NCBI GenBank assembly: GCA_964550345.1
Contig: CAZJYZ010000003.1
Location: forward strand, 44,265 to 108,264
DNA: 64,000 nt
Direction of reading: 5' to 3'
Source: JAAEUB01 sp964550345
GTDB taxonomy: Bacteria; Pseudomonadota; Alphaproteobacteria; Rhodobacterales; Rhodobacteraceae
The notes under the pieces are model-generated. The model did no database searches and had not been told where the DNA came from. It saw only the letters and a list, made by a program, of their open reading frames with translations. How positions within the stretch are numbered: position 1 is the stretch's first letter; each line of letters begins with the position of its first letter. The translations under genes and the position numbers were made by a program. This document shows positions 50,303 to 59,138 of this stretch, in pieces.

Positions 50303-52571
50303 CCGCCTGCCGCTCAAGTGCTTCCAGAATTGAGGGAGGGGACATGGGCAAGTTGTGCATGCGCACGCCTGCTGCCGCGGACACCGCGTTGGCAATCGCC
50401 GCAAGCGGTGGGCAGATCGAGGTTTCACCAACTCCGCGCACACCGTAGGGGTGGCCTGGGTTGGGCACTTCGACAATCACCGTGTCGATCATCGGCAGGT
50501 CGCTGGCAACGGGGATGCGGTAGTCAAGGAAGTTGGCATTTTGCAACCGCCCGTCCTCGCCGTAGATATATTCCTCGTTCAATGCCCAGCCGATGCCCTG
50601 TGCGGCTCCGCCCTGATACTGACCTTCCACATATGTCGGGTGAATCGCCTTGCCCGCATCCTGCACCACGGTATAGCGGACGACCGAGGTTTTGCCGGTT
50701 TCCGGGTCCACCTCAGCGTCAACGATATGGGTGGCAAAGCTGACGCCGGCACCTTCCGGTGTTGCCTCGTAATGGCCGGAGATTGGGCCACCGGTCCGGC
50801 CCATCCTGCCACAGATTTCCGCGATCGACATCGGTTCAAACTCGCCAGCATTGGGGCCAGCGGGTTTGGCGTAACCGTCTTCCCATTCCACGGCCTCTTC
50901 GTCGATGCCCCATTTGGCGGCAGCGCGGGCACAGAGCTTGGTCTTGGCATCACGGGCGGCCTTAATCACGGCGAGCCCAGACGCATAGGTCACACGCGAA
51001 CCATGGCTGACTTCGTTATAGCCAAGTGAAGCTGTGTCAGCGATGGTGACGCGAATATCCTCGTAAGGGATGCCCAGTTCTTCGGCCGCCATCAGAGCCA
51101 TCGAGGCGCGGCTGCCGCCGATATCCGGCGTGCCCACAGCAATCTGCGCTGTGCCGTCCATGCTTAACGCCAGGGTAACAGAGGTTTCACCTCCGAAGTT
51201 GAACCAGAACCCGCAGGAGATACCGCGGCCCTGCCCTTCTTTCAGGGGGGCAGCGTAATGCGGGTGCGCCTTGGCGGCCTCCAGCGTTTCCACCAGACCT
51301 ATCCGCTGGAATCGAGGGCCATAGCTGGCCTTGGTGCCTTCACGGCTGGCATTCTTAAGCCGCGTTTCAATCGGGTCCAGACCCAGCTTGTTGCACAACT
51401 CATCCACCACGCTTTCCACCGCAAAGGCCGCCATGGGCGAACCCGGCGCGCGGTAGGCCGCCTGTTTTGGGCGATTGGTCATGACGTCGTATCCGATCTG
51501 ACGCACATGTTTCAGGTTGTAGCAGGCAAAGCCGCACATGGCCGAAAACTCCATGGGCGCGTCCGGGAAAGCCCCGCCCTGCAGGCGGTAAACGCCCTTT
51601 GCAGCTGTCATGGTGCCATCTTTTTTCATGCCGATCTTGATGTCCATGGACGCTGAAGCCGTAGGGCCTGAAGCCCGGAAAACTTCGGCCCGGCTCATCA
51701 CCAGTTTAACCGGACGGTTTGCCTTGCGGCTGAGCGCCATGGCCACGGGTTCAATGAAAATCGTGGTCTTACCCCCGAAACCACCGCCGATTTCCGAGGC
51801 TGTTACCCGGATCTGGCTGGTTTCTGTGCCCAGCAAGGCGGCGGTAAGCTTTTGCACGTTCCAATGGCCTTGTGTGGTGCACCAAAGCTCGCCTTTGCCA
51901 TCAGCGCCCATCGTTCCAAGGCAGGCATGGGGTTCGATATAGCCCTGATGGGTGGCGGCTGTGGTAAAGCTTTCTTCGATTACCAGATCAGCCTCGGCAA
52001 AACCTTCTTCGACATCGCCGTGCCCGCTATCGTGATGGCGCACCACGTTTGGGTGCATGCCCTCGGGGACAGTCTTGTTGGCTGTTCCAGCGCGAATTAC
52101 CGGCGCATCCGGCTTCATCGCCTCGTCAACGTCTGTGACATGGGGCAGAACCTCGTATTCCACCTCTACCAGTTTGACCGCATCGCGGGCGATGAGGGCA
52201 GAGGTTGCCGCAATCCCGGCAATAGCGTGCCCGTCATAAAGCGCGGTGTCCCCCGCCATGACGTTTTCCAGCACATTCCAGGTGCCGCCGGTCAGGCCAG
52301 TGGCGAAATCTTCGCGGGTGACGACGGCTTTGACCCCATCAAGTGCCAGTGCCTTTGACGCGTCGATCTTGATTATGCGCGCATGGGCATGGGGGGAACG
52401 TACGATCGCGCCGTACAGCATCCCGGGCGCAGTTGCGTCAGCGCCAAAGCGGGCGCGGCCGGTTACTTTGTCGATCCCGTCGGGACGGTCAGGGCGGGTG
52501 CCCACCACGGTGAAGTTGCTTTTGCCGTCTTCCGGTCCGCCTTCTTGCGGCGCTACTTTATCCAAAGCCAT
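50289..52571 (-). CDS. molybdenum hydroxylase large subunit (xanthine/aldehyde dehydrogenase family)
   Basis: A 760-residue molybdopterin-binding subunit. The N-terminal domain has T-G-R-A-R-F-G-A-D (about residues 37-45). G-G-G-F-G-G-K-T near 270 contacts the Mo cofactor, and the catalytic Glu lies in G-V-R-G-V-G-E-T-S near residue 715. The active-site loop reads A-Y-R-A-P-G-S-P, not the A-Y-x-C-S-F-R of form I CO dehydrogenase, so CO oxidation is unlikely. Probably hydroxylates an N-heterocycle or aldehyde. The start overlaps the stop of the Fe-S subunit gene (TAATG). Order is FAD subunit, Fe-S subunit, Mo subunit, MoaD-like. Confidence 0.93.
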   Translation of the reverse strand: MALDKVAPQEGGPEDGKSNFTVVGTRPDRPDGIDKVTGRARFGADATAPGMLYGAIVRSPHAHARIIKIDASKALALDGVKAVVTREDFATGLTGGTWNVLENVMAGDTALYDGHAIAGIAATSALIARDAVKLVEVEYEVLPHVTDVDEAMKPDAPVIRAGTANKTVPEGMHPNVVRHHDSGHGDVEEGFAEADLVIEESFTTAATHQGYIEPHACLGTMGADGKGELWCTTQGHWNVQKLTAALLGTETSQIRVTASEIGGGFGGKTTIFIEPVAMALSRKANRPVKLVMSRAEVFRASGPTASASMDIKIGMKKDGTMTAAKGVYRLQGGAFPDAPMEFSAMCGFACYNLKHVRQIGYDVMTNRPKQAAYRAPGSPMAAFAVESVVDELCNKLGLDPIETRLKNASREGTKASYGPRFQRIGLVETLEAAKAHPHYAAPLKEGQGRGISCGFWFNFGGETSVTLALSMDGTAQIAVGTPDIGGSRASMALMAAEELGIPYEDIRVTIADTASLGYNEVSHGSRVTYASGLAVIKAARDAKTKLCARAAAKWGIDEEAVEWEDGYAKPAGPNAGEFEPMSIAEICGRMGRTGGPISGHYEATPEGAGVSFATHIVDAEVDPETGKTSVVRYTVVQDAGKAIHPTYVEGQYQGGAAQGIGWALNEEYIYGEDGRLQNANFLDYRIPVASDLPMIDTVIVEVPNPGHPYGVRGVGETSICPPLAAIANAVSAAAGVRMHNLPMSPPSILEALERQADGES

Positions 52572-53027
52572 TATGCTGCCCCCCGCATTTCTGCTGCCGC
52601 GTCCTGAATGGCGCGGATGATTTTGTCATAGCCTGTGCAGCGGCACAGATTACCCGCCAGCCAGTAGCGAATTTCGGTTTCCGTCGGGTCCGGGTTCTTG
52701 CGCAGCAAAGCCTTGGCCGCAATCAGAATACCGGGAGAGCAGACGCCACATTGCAGCGCCGCATGTTCAATCAGCTTGCGCATTAGCCATGCCTTCAACC
52801 GTTTCGATGCTTTTACCATCGACCTCGGCCCCCAACACCAGGCAGGAAGAAACCAGCCGCCCGTCAAGGATGACGCTGCAAGCGCCGCAGTCGCCAGTAC
52901 CGCAGCCTTCTTTGGCACCGGTCAGGGTCAATCGGTCGCGCAACACATCTAAAAGGGTTTCGCGCGGATCGCACAGAAACTCGACCGCGTCGCCGTTTAC
53001 TGTCGTTGTCACGTGGATATTGCTCAT
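52571..53027 (-). pseudogene. molybdenum hydroxylase [2Fe-2S] subunit, frameshifted
   Basis: The small iron-sulfur subunit is split over two frames. From 53027, frame one encodes the plant-ferredoxin-type domain with C42, C47, C50 and C62 and ends S-I-E-T-V-E-G-M-A-N-A-Q-A-D-stop at 52767. The rest, L-I-E-H-A-A-L-Q-C-G-V-C-S-P-G through C-R-C-T-G-Y, continues in another frame to 52571. The joined product would be about 154 residues, slightly short of the usual 155-165, and the linker normally reading E-G-x-x-x-x-x-L-H-P-x-Q is missing. This fits a small deletion around 52785-52795, or an assembly error. All eight cluster cysteines are present. Confidence 0.85.
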
Positions 53028-53887
53028 GCCGTGCCTCCTGCGCGCGTATATGCTTCTTGCGCCACCCGGCGTGACAGCACGCCTGCGATGTGCTTGCGGA
53101 ACTTGATGGTGCCGCGTTTGTCGTCAATCGGGTTGCAGGCGGCGATGGCAGCATCCGCCAGCGCGCCCAATGCAGTTTCGTCAAGATTTGTGCCGATGAT
53201 GGCCTCAGCTGCCGCTTCGACCAGCAGGGCCGTGGGGGCAACGGCACCCAGAGCCACACGCGCCTCGGCAATCGTTTTGCCATCCAAACGCAGATTGACC
53301 CCGCAACCAACGACGGCAATGTCCATTTCGGTGCGTGGGATAAAGCGCTGATAGGCATCCGCGCCATTGGAGCCGCGTGCGGGAACATGAACAGCCGTGA
53401 TCAACTCGCCTTTAGCAAGCGAGGTCTGGCCCGGTCCGGCGGGAATGTTTTCAACTTTTTCACGCCGTGTACCGTCGGGCCCCAAAATGCTGACCTCAAC
53501 ACCGGCGGCAATCATGGCCGGTACAGCGTCAGCTGCCGGGGAAGCGTTGCACAGGTTGCCGACCATCGTGGCGCGTCCCTGAACCTGAGTCGACCCGATC
53601 AGGTCCACAGCTTCGACCAGCCCTGGCCAATCCCGGCCCAGCTCATCATGCTCACGTAAAACAGCTCCGGGCACTGCAACACCAATGGTCCATCCACCAT
53701 CCGCTTCGTGCGTAATGTCGGTAACATTTGGGATATGTTTGAGATCGATCAAAGTGTCGGGGGTGAATATGTCGGCGCGCATTTGCACCAGCACATCTGT
53801 GCCTCCGGCCAGAAAGCGCGTCGTGCCTTTGGCACCAGCCGCTATAGCAGAGGCATCATCGAAAGAGGTTGGCGTGAGGTATTGCAT
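53024..53887 (-). CDS. molybdenum hydroxylase FAD-binding subunit
   Basis: A 287-residue flavoprotein of the CoxM/XdhB type that passes electrons between the Fe-S clusters and an acceptor. The FAD-binding A-G-G-T-D-V motif (about residues 27-32) and T-M-V-G-N-L-C-N-A-S-P-A-A-D (about 106-119) are intact, as is the C-terminal domain. The ATG at 53887 follows AGGAG; an upstream in-frame ATG adds 30 residues without homology. The stop overlaps the Fe-S subunit start (ATGA). First gene of the hydroxylase operon, with a 273-bp upstream region that contains a palindrome. Confidence 0.93.
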   Translation of the reverse strand: MQYLTPTSFDDASAIAAGAKGTTRFLAGGTDVLVQMRADIFTPDTLIDLKHIPNVTDITHEADGGWTIGVAVPGAVLREHDELGRDWPGLVEAVDLIGSTQVQGRATMVGNLCNASPAADAVPAMIAAGVEVSILGPDGTRREKVENIPAGPGQTSLAKGELITAVHVPARGSNGADAYQRFIPRTEMDIAVVGCGVNLRLDGKTIAEARVALGAVAPTALLVEAAAEAIIGTNLDETALGALADAAIAACNPIDDKRGTIKFRKHIAGVLSRRVAQEAYTRAGGTA

Positions 53888-53989
53888 GGCTTCTCCTGAG
53901 GCGGAATTCGCAGTGTCGCTGCACGGGGCGAGCTTATTGATTGCCGCCCCATTGTCTAATACAAAATGCGACCTCACAACCAGATTTTA

Positions 53990-54004
53990 CGCAACGTTGC
54001 GCAA
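53990..54004. promoter_or_regulatory. palindromic putative operator CGCAACGTTGCG
   Basis: CGCAACGTTGCG (53990-54001) is a perfect 12-bp palindrome, and an overlapping TTGCGCAA (53997-54004) is a second one. It is 103 bp upstream of the hydroxylase FAD-subunit start. Central-CG palindromes of this kind are used by LacI-type and some XRE/ScfR-type regulators. No regulator gene is adjacent. Confidence 0.4.
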
Positions 54005-54070
54005 TTCTGCATTTCCCAAAAAAATCTGTCTTTCACCAAGCTGAAAATATTCTGTCGGGAGCTTGCAAAT

Positions 54071-54150
54071 CCCGAGCGAAGCGAGGCCCGGCCCAACGGG
54101 AGGAGCCCATCTTTGATGGGCGACGACGGGCGGGAGTCCTGCTTTTGGGT
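54071..54150. repeat. intergenic GC-rich hairpin element
   Basis: The stretch from CCCGAGCGAAGCGAGGC through GGGCGGGAGTCCTGC contains a perfect hairpin GCCCATC-TTT-GATGGGC (54105-54121), flanked by arms rich in CCCG/CGGG. From memory, near-identical elements are dispersed between genes of Rhodobacteraceae. It lies between the hydroxylase operon and pxpA, both on the minus strand, and may act as a transcript-processing or termination element. Confidence 0.5.
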
Positions 54151-54160
54151 AAAGGGAATA

Positions 54161-54919
54161 CTATAGGGGTGTTGGCGTAACCCCGGCAGCTTCCAGTTTT
54201 TTACGCAAAGCGGCCGCCATCTCAACTGCTTCAGCTGTGTCCCCGTGCATGCAGATCGTGTCAATGCGCGTGGGGATGCGCTTGCCGCTTTCCGCAATGA
54301 TCGCGCCCTCTTTCAGCATGGCAAGAATGCGGGTGGCTGCGGCTTCGGCGTCATGCAGTACGGCACCGGGCTTGGAGCGATCCACAAGGGACGCGTCATC
54401 CTCATATGCGCGGTCAGCAAAGATTTCACCCGCCCAGTTACAGCCAAGCTCGCGTGCCACCGCCTCCATCGGCGTCGCGGACAGAACCATGATGACAATA
54501 TCTGGCTGGACCTTCAAAGCGGCCTCATAGCAAGCCCGCGCGATCTCTGCATCCTCAGTCGCCATATTGGACAAGGCGCCGTGAAGCTTCAGGTGTCTGA
54601 CTTTACCCCCGGCCGCATGTGCCATGGCCCGGGCTGCCCCCAATTGGTATGTCACCAGATTGGCAAGTTCATCCTTTGACAGCTTCATACGCCGCCGGCC
54701 AAAGCCTTGCAGGTCGTGAAAACCGGGATGCGCACCAATGCCAACGCTGTTTTTGACCGCAAGCTGCATGGTTGCGGCCATCACATTGGCGTCTCCGGCA
54801 TGAAAACCGCAGGCAATATTAGCCGAAGTGATAATGTCCAGAAGGGCCGCGTCATCCCCCATACGCCATGGGCCATAGCCCTCGCCCATATCCGAATTCA
54901 GATCAACCTTGCTCTGCAT
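54161..54919 (-). CDS. pxpA: 5-oxoprolinase subunit PxpA (LamB/YcsF family)
   Basis: A 252-residue LamB/YcsF protein. D-L-N-S-D-M-G-E-G-Y-G at the N-terminus, S-A-N-I-A-C-G-F-H-A-G-D (about residues 32-43), G-A-H-P-G-F-H-D and K-L-H-G-A-L-S are the family's conserved blocks. With PxpB and PxpC it forms the prokaryotic ATP-dependent 5-oxoprolinase, which opens the lactam ring of 5-oxoproline to glutamate. All three subunits are encoded here in the order pxpB, pxpC, pxpA on the minus strand, separated by at most 12 bp. Confidence 0.95.
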   Translation of the reverse strand: MQSKVDLNSDMGEGYGPWRMGDDAALLDIITSANIACGFHAGDANVMAATMQLAVKNSVGIGAHPGFHDLQGFGRRRMKLSKDELANLVTYQLGAARAMAHAAGGKVRHLKLHGALSNMATEDAEIARACYEAALKVQPDIVIMVLSATPMEAVARELGCNWAGEIFADRAYEDDASLVDRSKPGAVLHDAEAAATRILAMLKEGAIIAESGKRIPTRIDTICMHGDTAEAVEMAAALRKKLEAAGVTPTPL

Positions 54920-54931
54920 GATGCTTCCGCC

Positions 54932-55942
54932 CTAATCTTCGTCTCCGGCAGTGACGCCGCTGATCAATTGGTAACTCAGGAGGTCCTGAATGTCATGGGG
55001 TGCGCGCACAAGGAGTTGTACGGACTTTTTCAGCCCGGAAATCAGCCCGGCTTCTGGCCGGTAGGCTGCGTCCGCCTCTTCCAGCGTCACCATAGTGAAG
55101 TTGACTTTGACACCCGGAGGTGCTTGCGCAATCAACGGCAGATCGGGCTGGATAACGCTGCCTATGCGCGGATATCCCCCAGTCGTCTGGCATTCTGACA
55201 GCAAGACATACGGCACGCCGTCCCCGGTCATTTGAATGTCCCCGGGCATGATCAGATCCGACGCCTGGCCACTGATCATGGCTGCAAAGGGCGCTCCGTC
55301 ATGGTCCAGACGCACACCTTGCCGGTTGCCTGTAGGCGAACGGGTGAACGTCGTGTTCAGAAAATCGGCCAGCACGTTCGGGTCAAACAGGTCTGTCTGG
55401 GGCCCCGGCATCAACCGAACGCTACCACCGGAAAACCGGTCGCGTACCTGCAGGAGGCTTGTGGCAAGGTTAAGGGCGGGGTCGTCTCCAACTGTCAGGC
55501 TGCCCCCGGCCACAAGCGGCGCGCCGATACCCACTGCCAGATGCGTGCTGTGGCTGCCCAGAATACTCTGGGCTTTGATGCCACCGGCAGGGGTCAGATA
55601 GCCAAAAACTCCCTTTTTGGCACCCCCGATGCTCAAAACCTGCCCCGGTAATATCAGGTGGCTGGCATTCCAAAGGATCGGTGTGTCTTCAAGGGTCGCA
55701 TGCATCGGAGCGCCCGTCAGGGCGATACGGGTTGGCGCAGAAAAGGTAAATTTGCCACCCATCCCGGCCATTTCGATGCCCGCAACGACATCATTTTGTC
55801 CCAAAAGCGCGGCTGCCTCGAACAGGGCAAGTCTGTCTGCTGCCCCCCCGCGCGATAACCCGGTTGCAAGGTGACCGGGACGGCCAAGATCCTGCACGGT
55901 CACACCCGGCCCGGCACTGATGATGTTCATGCGCCCTGTCAT
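54932..55942 (-). CDS. pxpC: 5-oxoprolinase subunit PxpC (KipA/biotin-dependent carboxyltransferase-like)
   Basis: A 336-residue cyclophilin-like protein of the KipA/AHS2 family. The start I-S-A-G-P-G-V-T-V-Q-D-L-G-R-P-G-H (about residues 8-24) and the S-E-C-Q-T-T-G-G-Y-P-R-I-G (near 252) stretch are conserved. The ATG at 55942 overlaps the pxpB stop (ATGA); an ATG five codons earlier is less likely. PxpC works with PxpB in 5-oxoproline cleavage. Older annotations as allophanate hydrolase subunit 2 refer to the same family. Confidence 0.94.
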   Translation of the reverse strand: MTGRMNIISAGPGVTVQDLGRPGHLATGLSRGGAADRLALFEAAALLGQNDVVAGIEMAGMGGKFTFSAPTRIALTGAPMHATLEDTPILWNASHLILPGQVLSIGGAKKGVFGYLTPAGGIKAQSILGSHSTHLAVGIGAPLVAGGSLTVGDDPALNLATSLLQVRDRFSGGSVRLMPGPQTDLFDPNVLADFLNTTFTRSPTGNRQGVRLDHDGAPFAAMISGQASDLIMPGDIQMTGDGVPYVLLSECQTTGGYPRIGSVIQPDLPLIAQAPPGVKVNFTMVTLEEADAAYRPEAGLISGLKKSVQLLVRAPHDIQDLLSYQLISGVTAGDED

Positions 55943-56697
55943 GAAAGTACCTCGCACCGCCCCACATGGGCGCCAGAGTTTTCACCGCTCAACAGGGTTT
56001 CGTATTGCTCTTGCGAGATTTGCTCAAACCGCACCTCGTCGCCGCTGCGCAATGGAAACGGGTCAGGCCCTTCCGGGCGAAACGGGCGGAAAGTGGTTTG
56101 GCCGACCCAGCGCCAGCCAGTGGCCGATGGATTGGCAAACAAAACGACCTGCCTGACAGCCACAACCAAAGCGCCTGCTGGAACCTGCGGTGTCAGCGCG
56201 GATTGGCGGGGGAAATTCCATTCTTCTGGTAAGAGGCCCAGATAAGGCTGGCCAGGCGCAAAGCCTATGGCCAGCACTCGCAACGGCGTGTCAGTGAGTG
56301 CCGCCATGGCTGCGCTTTCACTCAGTCCGGCACAAGTGCCGGCCTCTTCTAGTTGCGGCCCATGTTCGCCACCGAAAACTGCGGGAATGGTCCAGCGCCT
56401 TGTAGGGTTGGGCGGGGTGACACTGGCCCAGTCTGTGCCCGCCAAAAGGTTCTGCAGGTCTTTCATGATTTGATCGCGGCCGATCGTGACCGGGTCAAAC
56501 CGCACCAATACAGAAGCAAGCGAGGGAACTATTTCGCAGACCCCCTGAATTGAAGCGATCTCGGCGCGCTCGCTGAAAATTTGCGCTGCAATATTGGCGA
56601 CGGGGTCCGGGGTGAGAGAGAACCGCACGATTACCGCGTCCGGCCCGTATGGCAGCAATTGGGGGGCTGTGCTTGTCTTGGCGTCGTCACGTGACAT
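55939..56697 (-). CDS. pxpB: 5-oxoprolinase subunit PxpB (KipI family)
   Basis: A 252-residue KipI/AHS1 family protein. F-G-G-E-H-G-P-Q-L (near residue 114), F-A-P-G-Q-P-Y-L-G (near 145) and P-S-A-T-G-W-R-W-V-G-Q-T (near 190) are the recognised motifs. First gene of the pxpB-pxpC-pxpA unit, overlapping pxpC by four bases, and 59 bp after the upstream BKACE gene. All motifs appear intact. Confidence 0.94.
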   Translation of the reverse strand: MSRDDAKTSTAPQLLPYGPDAVIVRFSLTPDPVANIAAQIFSERAEIASIQGVCEIVPSLASVLVRFDPVTIGRDQIMKDLQNLLAGTDWASVTPPNPTRRWTIPAVFGGEHGPQLEEAGTCAGLSESAAMAALTDTPLRVLAIGFAPGQPYLGLLPEEWNFPRQSALTPQVPAGALVVAVRQVVLFANPSATGWRWVGQTTFRPFRPEGPDPFPLRSGDEVRFEQISQEQYETLLSGENSGAHVGRCEVLS

Positions 56698-56756
56698 TTC
56701 AGGGCCTCAGGATTGCTGGGCCGCGTCCTTCCTGAACGCGGGCTTTTTGCAGGATA

Positions 56757-57584
56757 CTACAAGGGAAGGCCAAGAATCTGGCGCGCCTCGGCAGGGCTTG
56801 CGACCTTGCGGTCATATTTTTGGCAAAGCTCGGCCGCGCGATCCACCAGGGCTGCGTTTGACGGCGCAAGCGTTTCGCGATCAAGGCGCATATTATCTTC
56901 AAGCCCGGTGCGGGTATGCCCGCCTGCCGCAATCGACCATTCATTTAACAAAATCTGCCCCGGTCCAACACCGGCGCCGCACCATTGGGCATCTGGTGCC
57001 AGACGTTTCAGAGTTTCCACGTAGAAGTCGAAAACCCCCTTGTCGACGGGCATGGCGTTTTTCACACCCATGACAAACTGTACATAAAGTGGGGCTTTCA
57101 GCCGTCCGTCCTCGGCCATTTTTGCCGCTTGAAAAATATGGCTGAGGTCAAAGGCCTCAATCTCGGGCTTGATGTCGTATTTCAGCATTTCACTTGCCAG
57201 CCAATCAACCAGATCAGGGCTGTTTTCATAAACTCGTGTCGGGAAGTTGTTCGATCCAACCGTCAATGATGCCATGTCGGGTTTTAGTGGTAACATACCG
57301 CCCCGTTCGGCCCCTGAACCCGAGCGCCCCCCGGTAGAAAACTGAACGATCATGTCAGGGCAATGCGCGCGGATACCTTCCATCAGACGGCCAAATTTTT
57401 CCGGATCAGATGTGGTTGAGCCATCGTCGTTGCGCACATGACAATGGGCAATTGATGCGCCCGCCTCGAACGCCGCATGAGTGCTTTCAACCTGTTCTGT
57501 AACAGTGATCGGTACCGCCGGGTTGTTGACTTTTTGAGGCACCGAGCCGGTGATGGCGACGCATATGATGCAAGGTTTGGTCAT
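56757..57584 (-). CDS. beta-keto acid cleavage enzyme (BKACE, 3-keto-5-aminohexanoate cleavage family)
   Basis: A 275-residue TIM-barrel zinc enzyme. The N-terminal P-C-I-I-C-V-A-I-T-G-S region, the zinc pair H47-C-H49 followed by V-R, and F-S-T-G-G-R-S-G near residue 83 identify the family. BKACEs condense a beta-keto acid with acetyl-CoA to yield acetoacetate and a new CoA ester. Specificity varies widely across the family and cannot be assigned here. The start overlaps the stop of the following hydrolase gene's frame by four bases (57581-57584), so the two are coupled. Confidence 0.92.
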   Translation of the reverse strand: MTKPCIICVAITGSVPQKVNNPAVPITVTEQVESTHAAFEAGASIAHCHVRNDDGSTTSDPEKFGRLMEGIRAHCPDMIVQFSTGGRSGSGAERGGMLPLKPDMASLTVGSNNFPTRVYENSPDLVDWLASEMLKYDIKPEIEAFDLSHIFQAAKMAEDGRLKAPLYVQFVMGVKNAMPVDKGVFDFYVETLKRLAPDAQWCGAGVGPGQILLNEWSIAAGGHTRTGLEDNMRLDRETLAPSNAALVDRAAELCQKYDRKVASPAEARQILGLPL

Positions 57585-58291
57585 GTGGCTTCCGCGATTT
57601 TGTTAAGAATTTGGGCCAGCCTATCCGGGGCAGAGAAAAAGGGCGAGTGCGAAGTGTCGAGCTTATAGACATTTTCGGGTGCCAGCTTAGCAGCCATTTT
57701 GTGTTGAAGCTCTGGTGCAATCGCTCGGTCTTGTTCGCAGACGATGTAGGAACGCGGCAGGTTTAGGGATTGTTCCGGCGACACTTCTGTTTGCATCGGG
57801 CGCAGACTTTGCCGAGATAAACGAGGAAGAGCGTAGTCAAGCGTGCCCGCAGGGCAGTCGTGGTAGAAGACCGCTTCGGCCAGCGCCGGGTCATAGGTCA
57901 GGGTCTTTCCATCAGGCGCCACGCGGATCGCTTCTTGCAACAGAGTATTTGCCGCAAGCCTGCGCATCTGGCCCAAGGTCATGCCGGGCCAGGGTGTGTA
58001 GGCGGTCAGATAGATTAACCCGGCAACCTTGTCCGGTGCCATTTCCGCGGCAAGGGTGATAGGGTAACCCGCCATGGAGTGGCCTACGATAATAGTTGGC
58101 GCATCTACGGCATCGATGATTGCGCGCGCATAATCCTCAAGCGTTACGTGTTCCGGCGGCGATTTATCCTGACCGTGAGAAGGCAGATCTATCGCCCTGC
58201 AGCTGTGGCCCAGCCCTTGCAAAGCCGGAATCACATCGCGCCAGCACCACGCGCCGTGTGCTGCGCCATGGATCAGTAAAAACCGTGCCAT
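57581..58291 (-). CDS. alpha/beta hydrolase, plant-methylesterase/salicylate-esterase-like
   Basis: A 236-residue serine hydrolase. The oxyanion region reads L-L-I-H-G-A-A-H-G-A-W-C-W (about residues 5-17), the nucleophile is Ser72 in G-H-S-M-A-G, and the C-terminal D-T-S-H-S-P-F-F supplies the His. This set of motifs is typical of esterases resembling plant methylesterases. It lies between BKACE and the PcaD-like gene with overlapping ends, so it probably hydrolyses an ester or lactone in the same pathway. Confidence 0.88.
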   Translation of the reverse strand: MARFLLIHGAAHGAWCWRDVIPALQGLGHSCRAIDLPSHGQDKSPPEHVTLEDYARAIIDAVDAPTIIVGHSMAGYPITLAAEMAPDKVAGLIYLTAYTPWPGMTLGQMRRLAANTLLQEAIRVAPDGKTLTYDPALAEAVFYHDCPAGTLDYALPRLSRQSLRPMQTEVSPEQSLNLPRSYIVCEQDRAIAPELQHKMAAKLAPENVYKLDTSHSPFFSAPDRLAQILNKIAEAT

Positions 58292-59088
58292 CAGATGTGG
58301 CCGATTTCTCGCAGGAAACCGGTCAGAACTTCGCCATATTCTTCAGGGTGGTCGACACAGGGAAGATGGCCCGCGCCACGGATCAGGTGAAAGCGAGACC
58401 CCGGGACCAGCTCGGTCGTTTCGCGCACCAGATCGGGTGGGGTCGAGCCGTCTTCGCTGCCGGCAATCCCTAGTGTCGGTAGTCGCAGACGGGCCGTGCT
58501 TTCGTAAAGGTCGGTTTCGGAAATCCCGGCGGCAGCGCCCAGAAACCCCTCGACCGGTGTTCGCATGAACATGTTCATCCAGGCTTCAACCCGGCCCGGT
58601 TCTTCATTGCGCATCTTTTGTGAAAACCACCGCTGCATTGTCGCAAACGCGATCGACCCCAGCCCGTCCTTGCGCACAGCGTCCATGCGTTCTTCCCAAA
58701 TGGCAGGCGTGCCGATTTTACTGGCGGTGTTGGAAAGCACCATGGCGCGTACCAGATCAAGTCTTTCGGCGGCCAGACCCTGTGCGATCATGCCGCCAAC
58801 CGAAAGGCCGACAAAGGCGCATTCTTTCACTTTCAGATGATCCAGAAGGGCAGCGGCATCGGCCACAAGATCGCCCATGAAATACGGACCATCAGGACAG
58901 GAAGAAAGCCCATGCCCGCGCATGTCATAGCGGATAATCCGCAGACCTTCTGGCAGGTATGGCATCAGGTTGTCCCATTGACGAAAATCGGTACCAAGGG
59001 AGTTCGAAAACACGAGCACCGGTCCATCGCGTGGTCCGCGATCTTCGAAATGCAGGCGGATGTTGCCGCCGATATCTGCCATTTGCAT
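58291..59088 (-). CDS. pcaD: 3-oxoadipate enol-lactonase-like hydrolase
   Basis: A 265-residue alpha/beta hydrolase closely resembling PcaD: F-S-N-S-L-G-T-D-F-R-Q-W-D (about residues 27-39), nucleophile Ser96 in G-L-S-V-G-G, and a C-terminal G-A-G-H-L-P with the catalytic His. PcaD opens 3-oxoadipate enol-lactone in the beta-ketoadipate pathway. None of pcaB, pcaC, pcaG, pcaH, pcaI or pcaJ is nearby, so it may instead act on a related lactone. The first ATG has AAAGGA at good spacing. One base overlaps the downstream gene. Confidence 0.82.
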   Translation of the reverse strand: MQMADIGGNIRLHFEDRGPRDGPVLVFSNSLGTDFRQWDNLMPYLPEGLRIIRYDMRGHGLSSCPDGPYFMGDLVADAAALLDHLKVKECAFVGLSVGGMIAQGLAAERLDLVRAMVLSNTASKIGTPAIWEERMDAVRKDGLGSIAFATMQRWFSQKMRNEEPGRVEAWMNMFMRTPVEGFLGAAAGISETDLYESTARLRLPTLGIAGSEDGSTPPDLVRETTELVPGSRFHLIRGAGHLPCVDHPEEYGEVLTGFLREIGHI

Positions 59089-59138
59089 TCTACATCCTTT
59101 CTGGGATTTGAAGAGGTATCTCTTGCCGGTTCACGCGC

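Noticed and set aside
50289..53887. Aerobic carbon monoxide dehydrogenase
   Set aside because: The large subunit lacks the form I A-Y-x-C-S-F-R active-site loop and instead reads A-Y-R-A-P-G, so a different hydroxylase substrate is expected.
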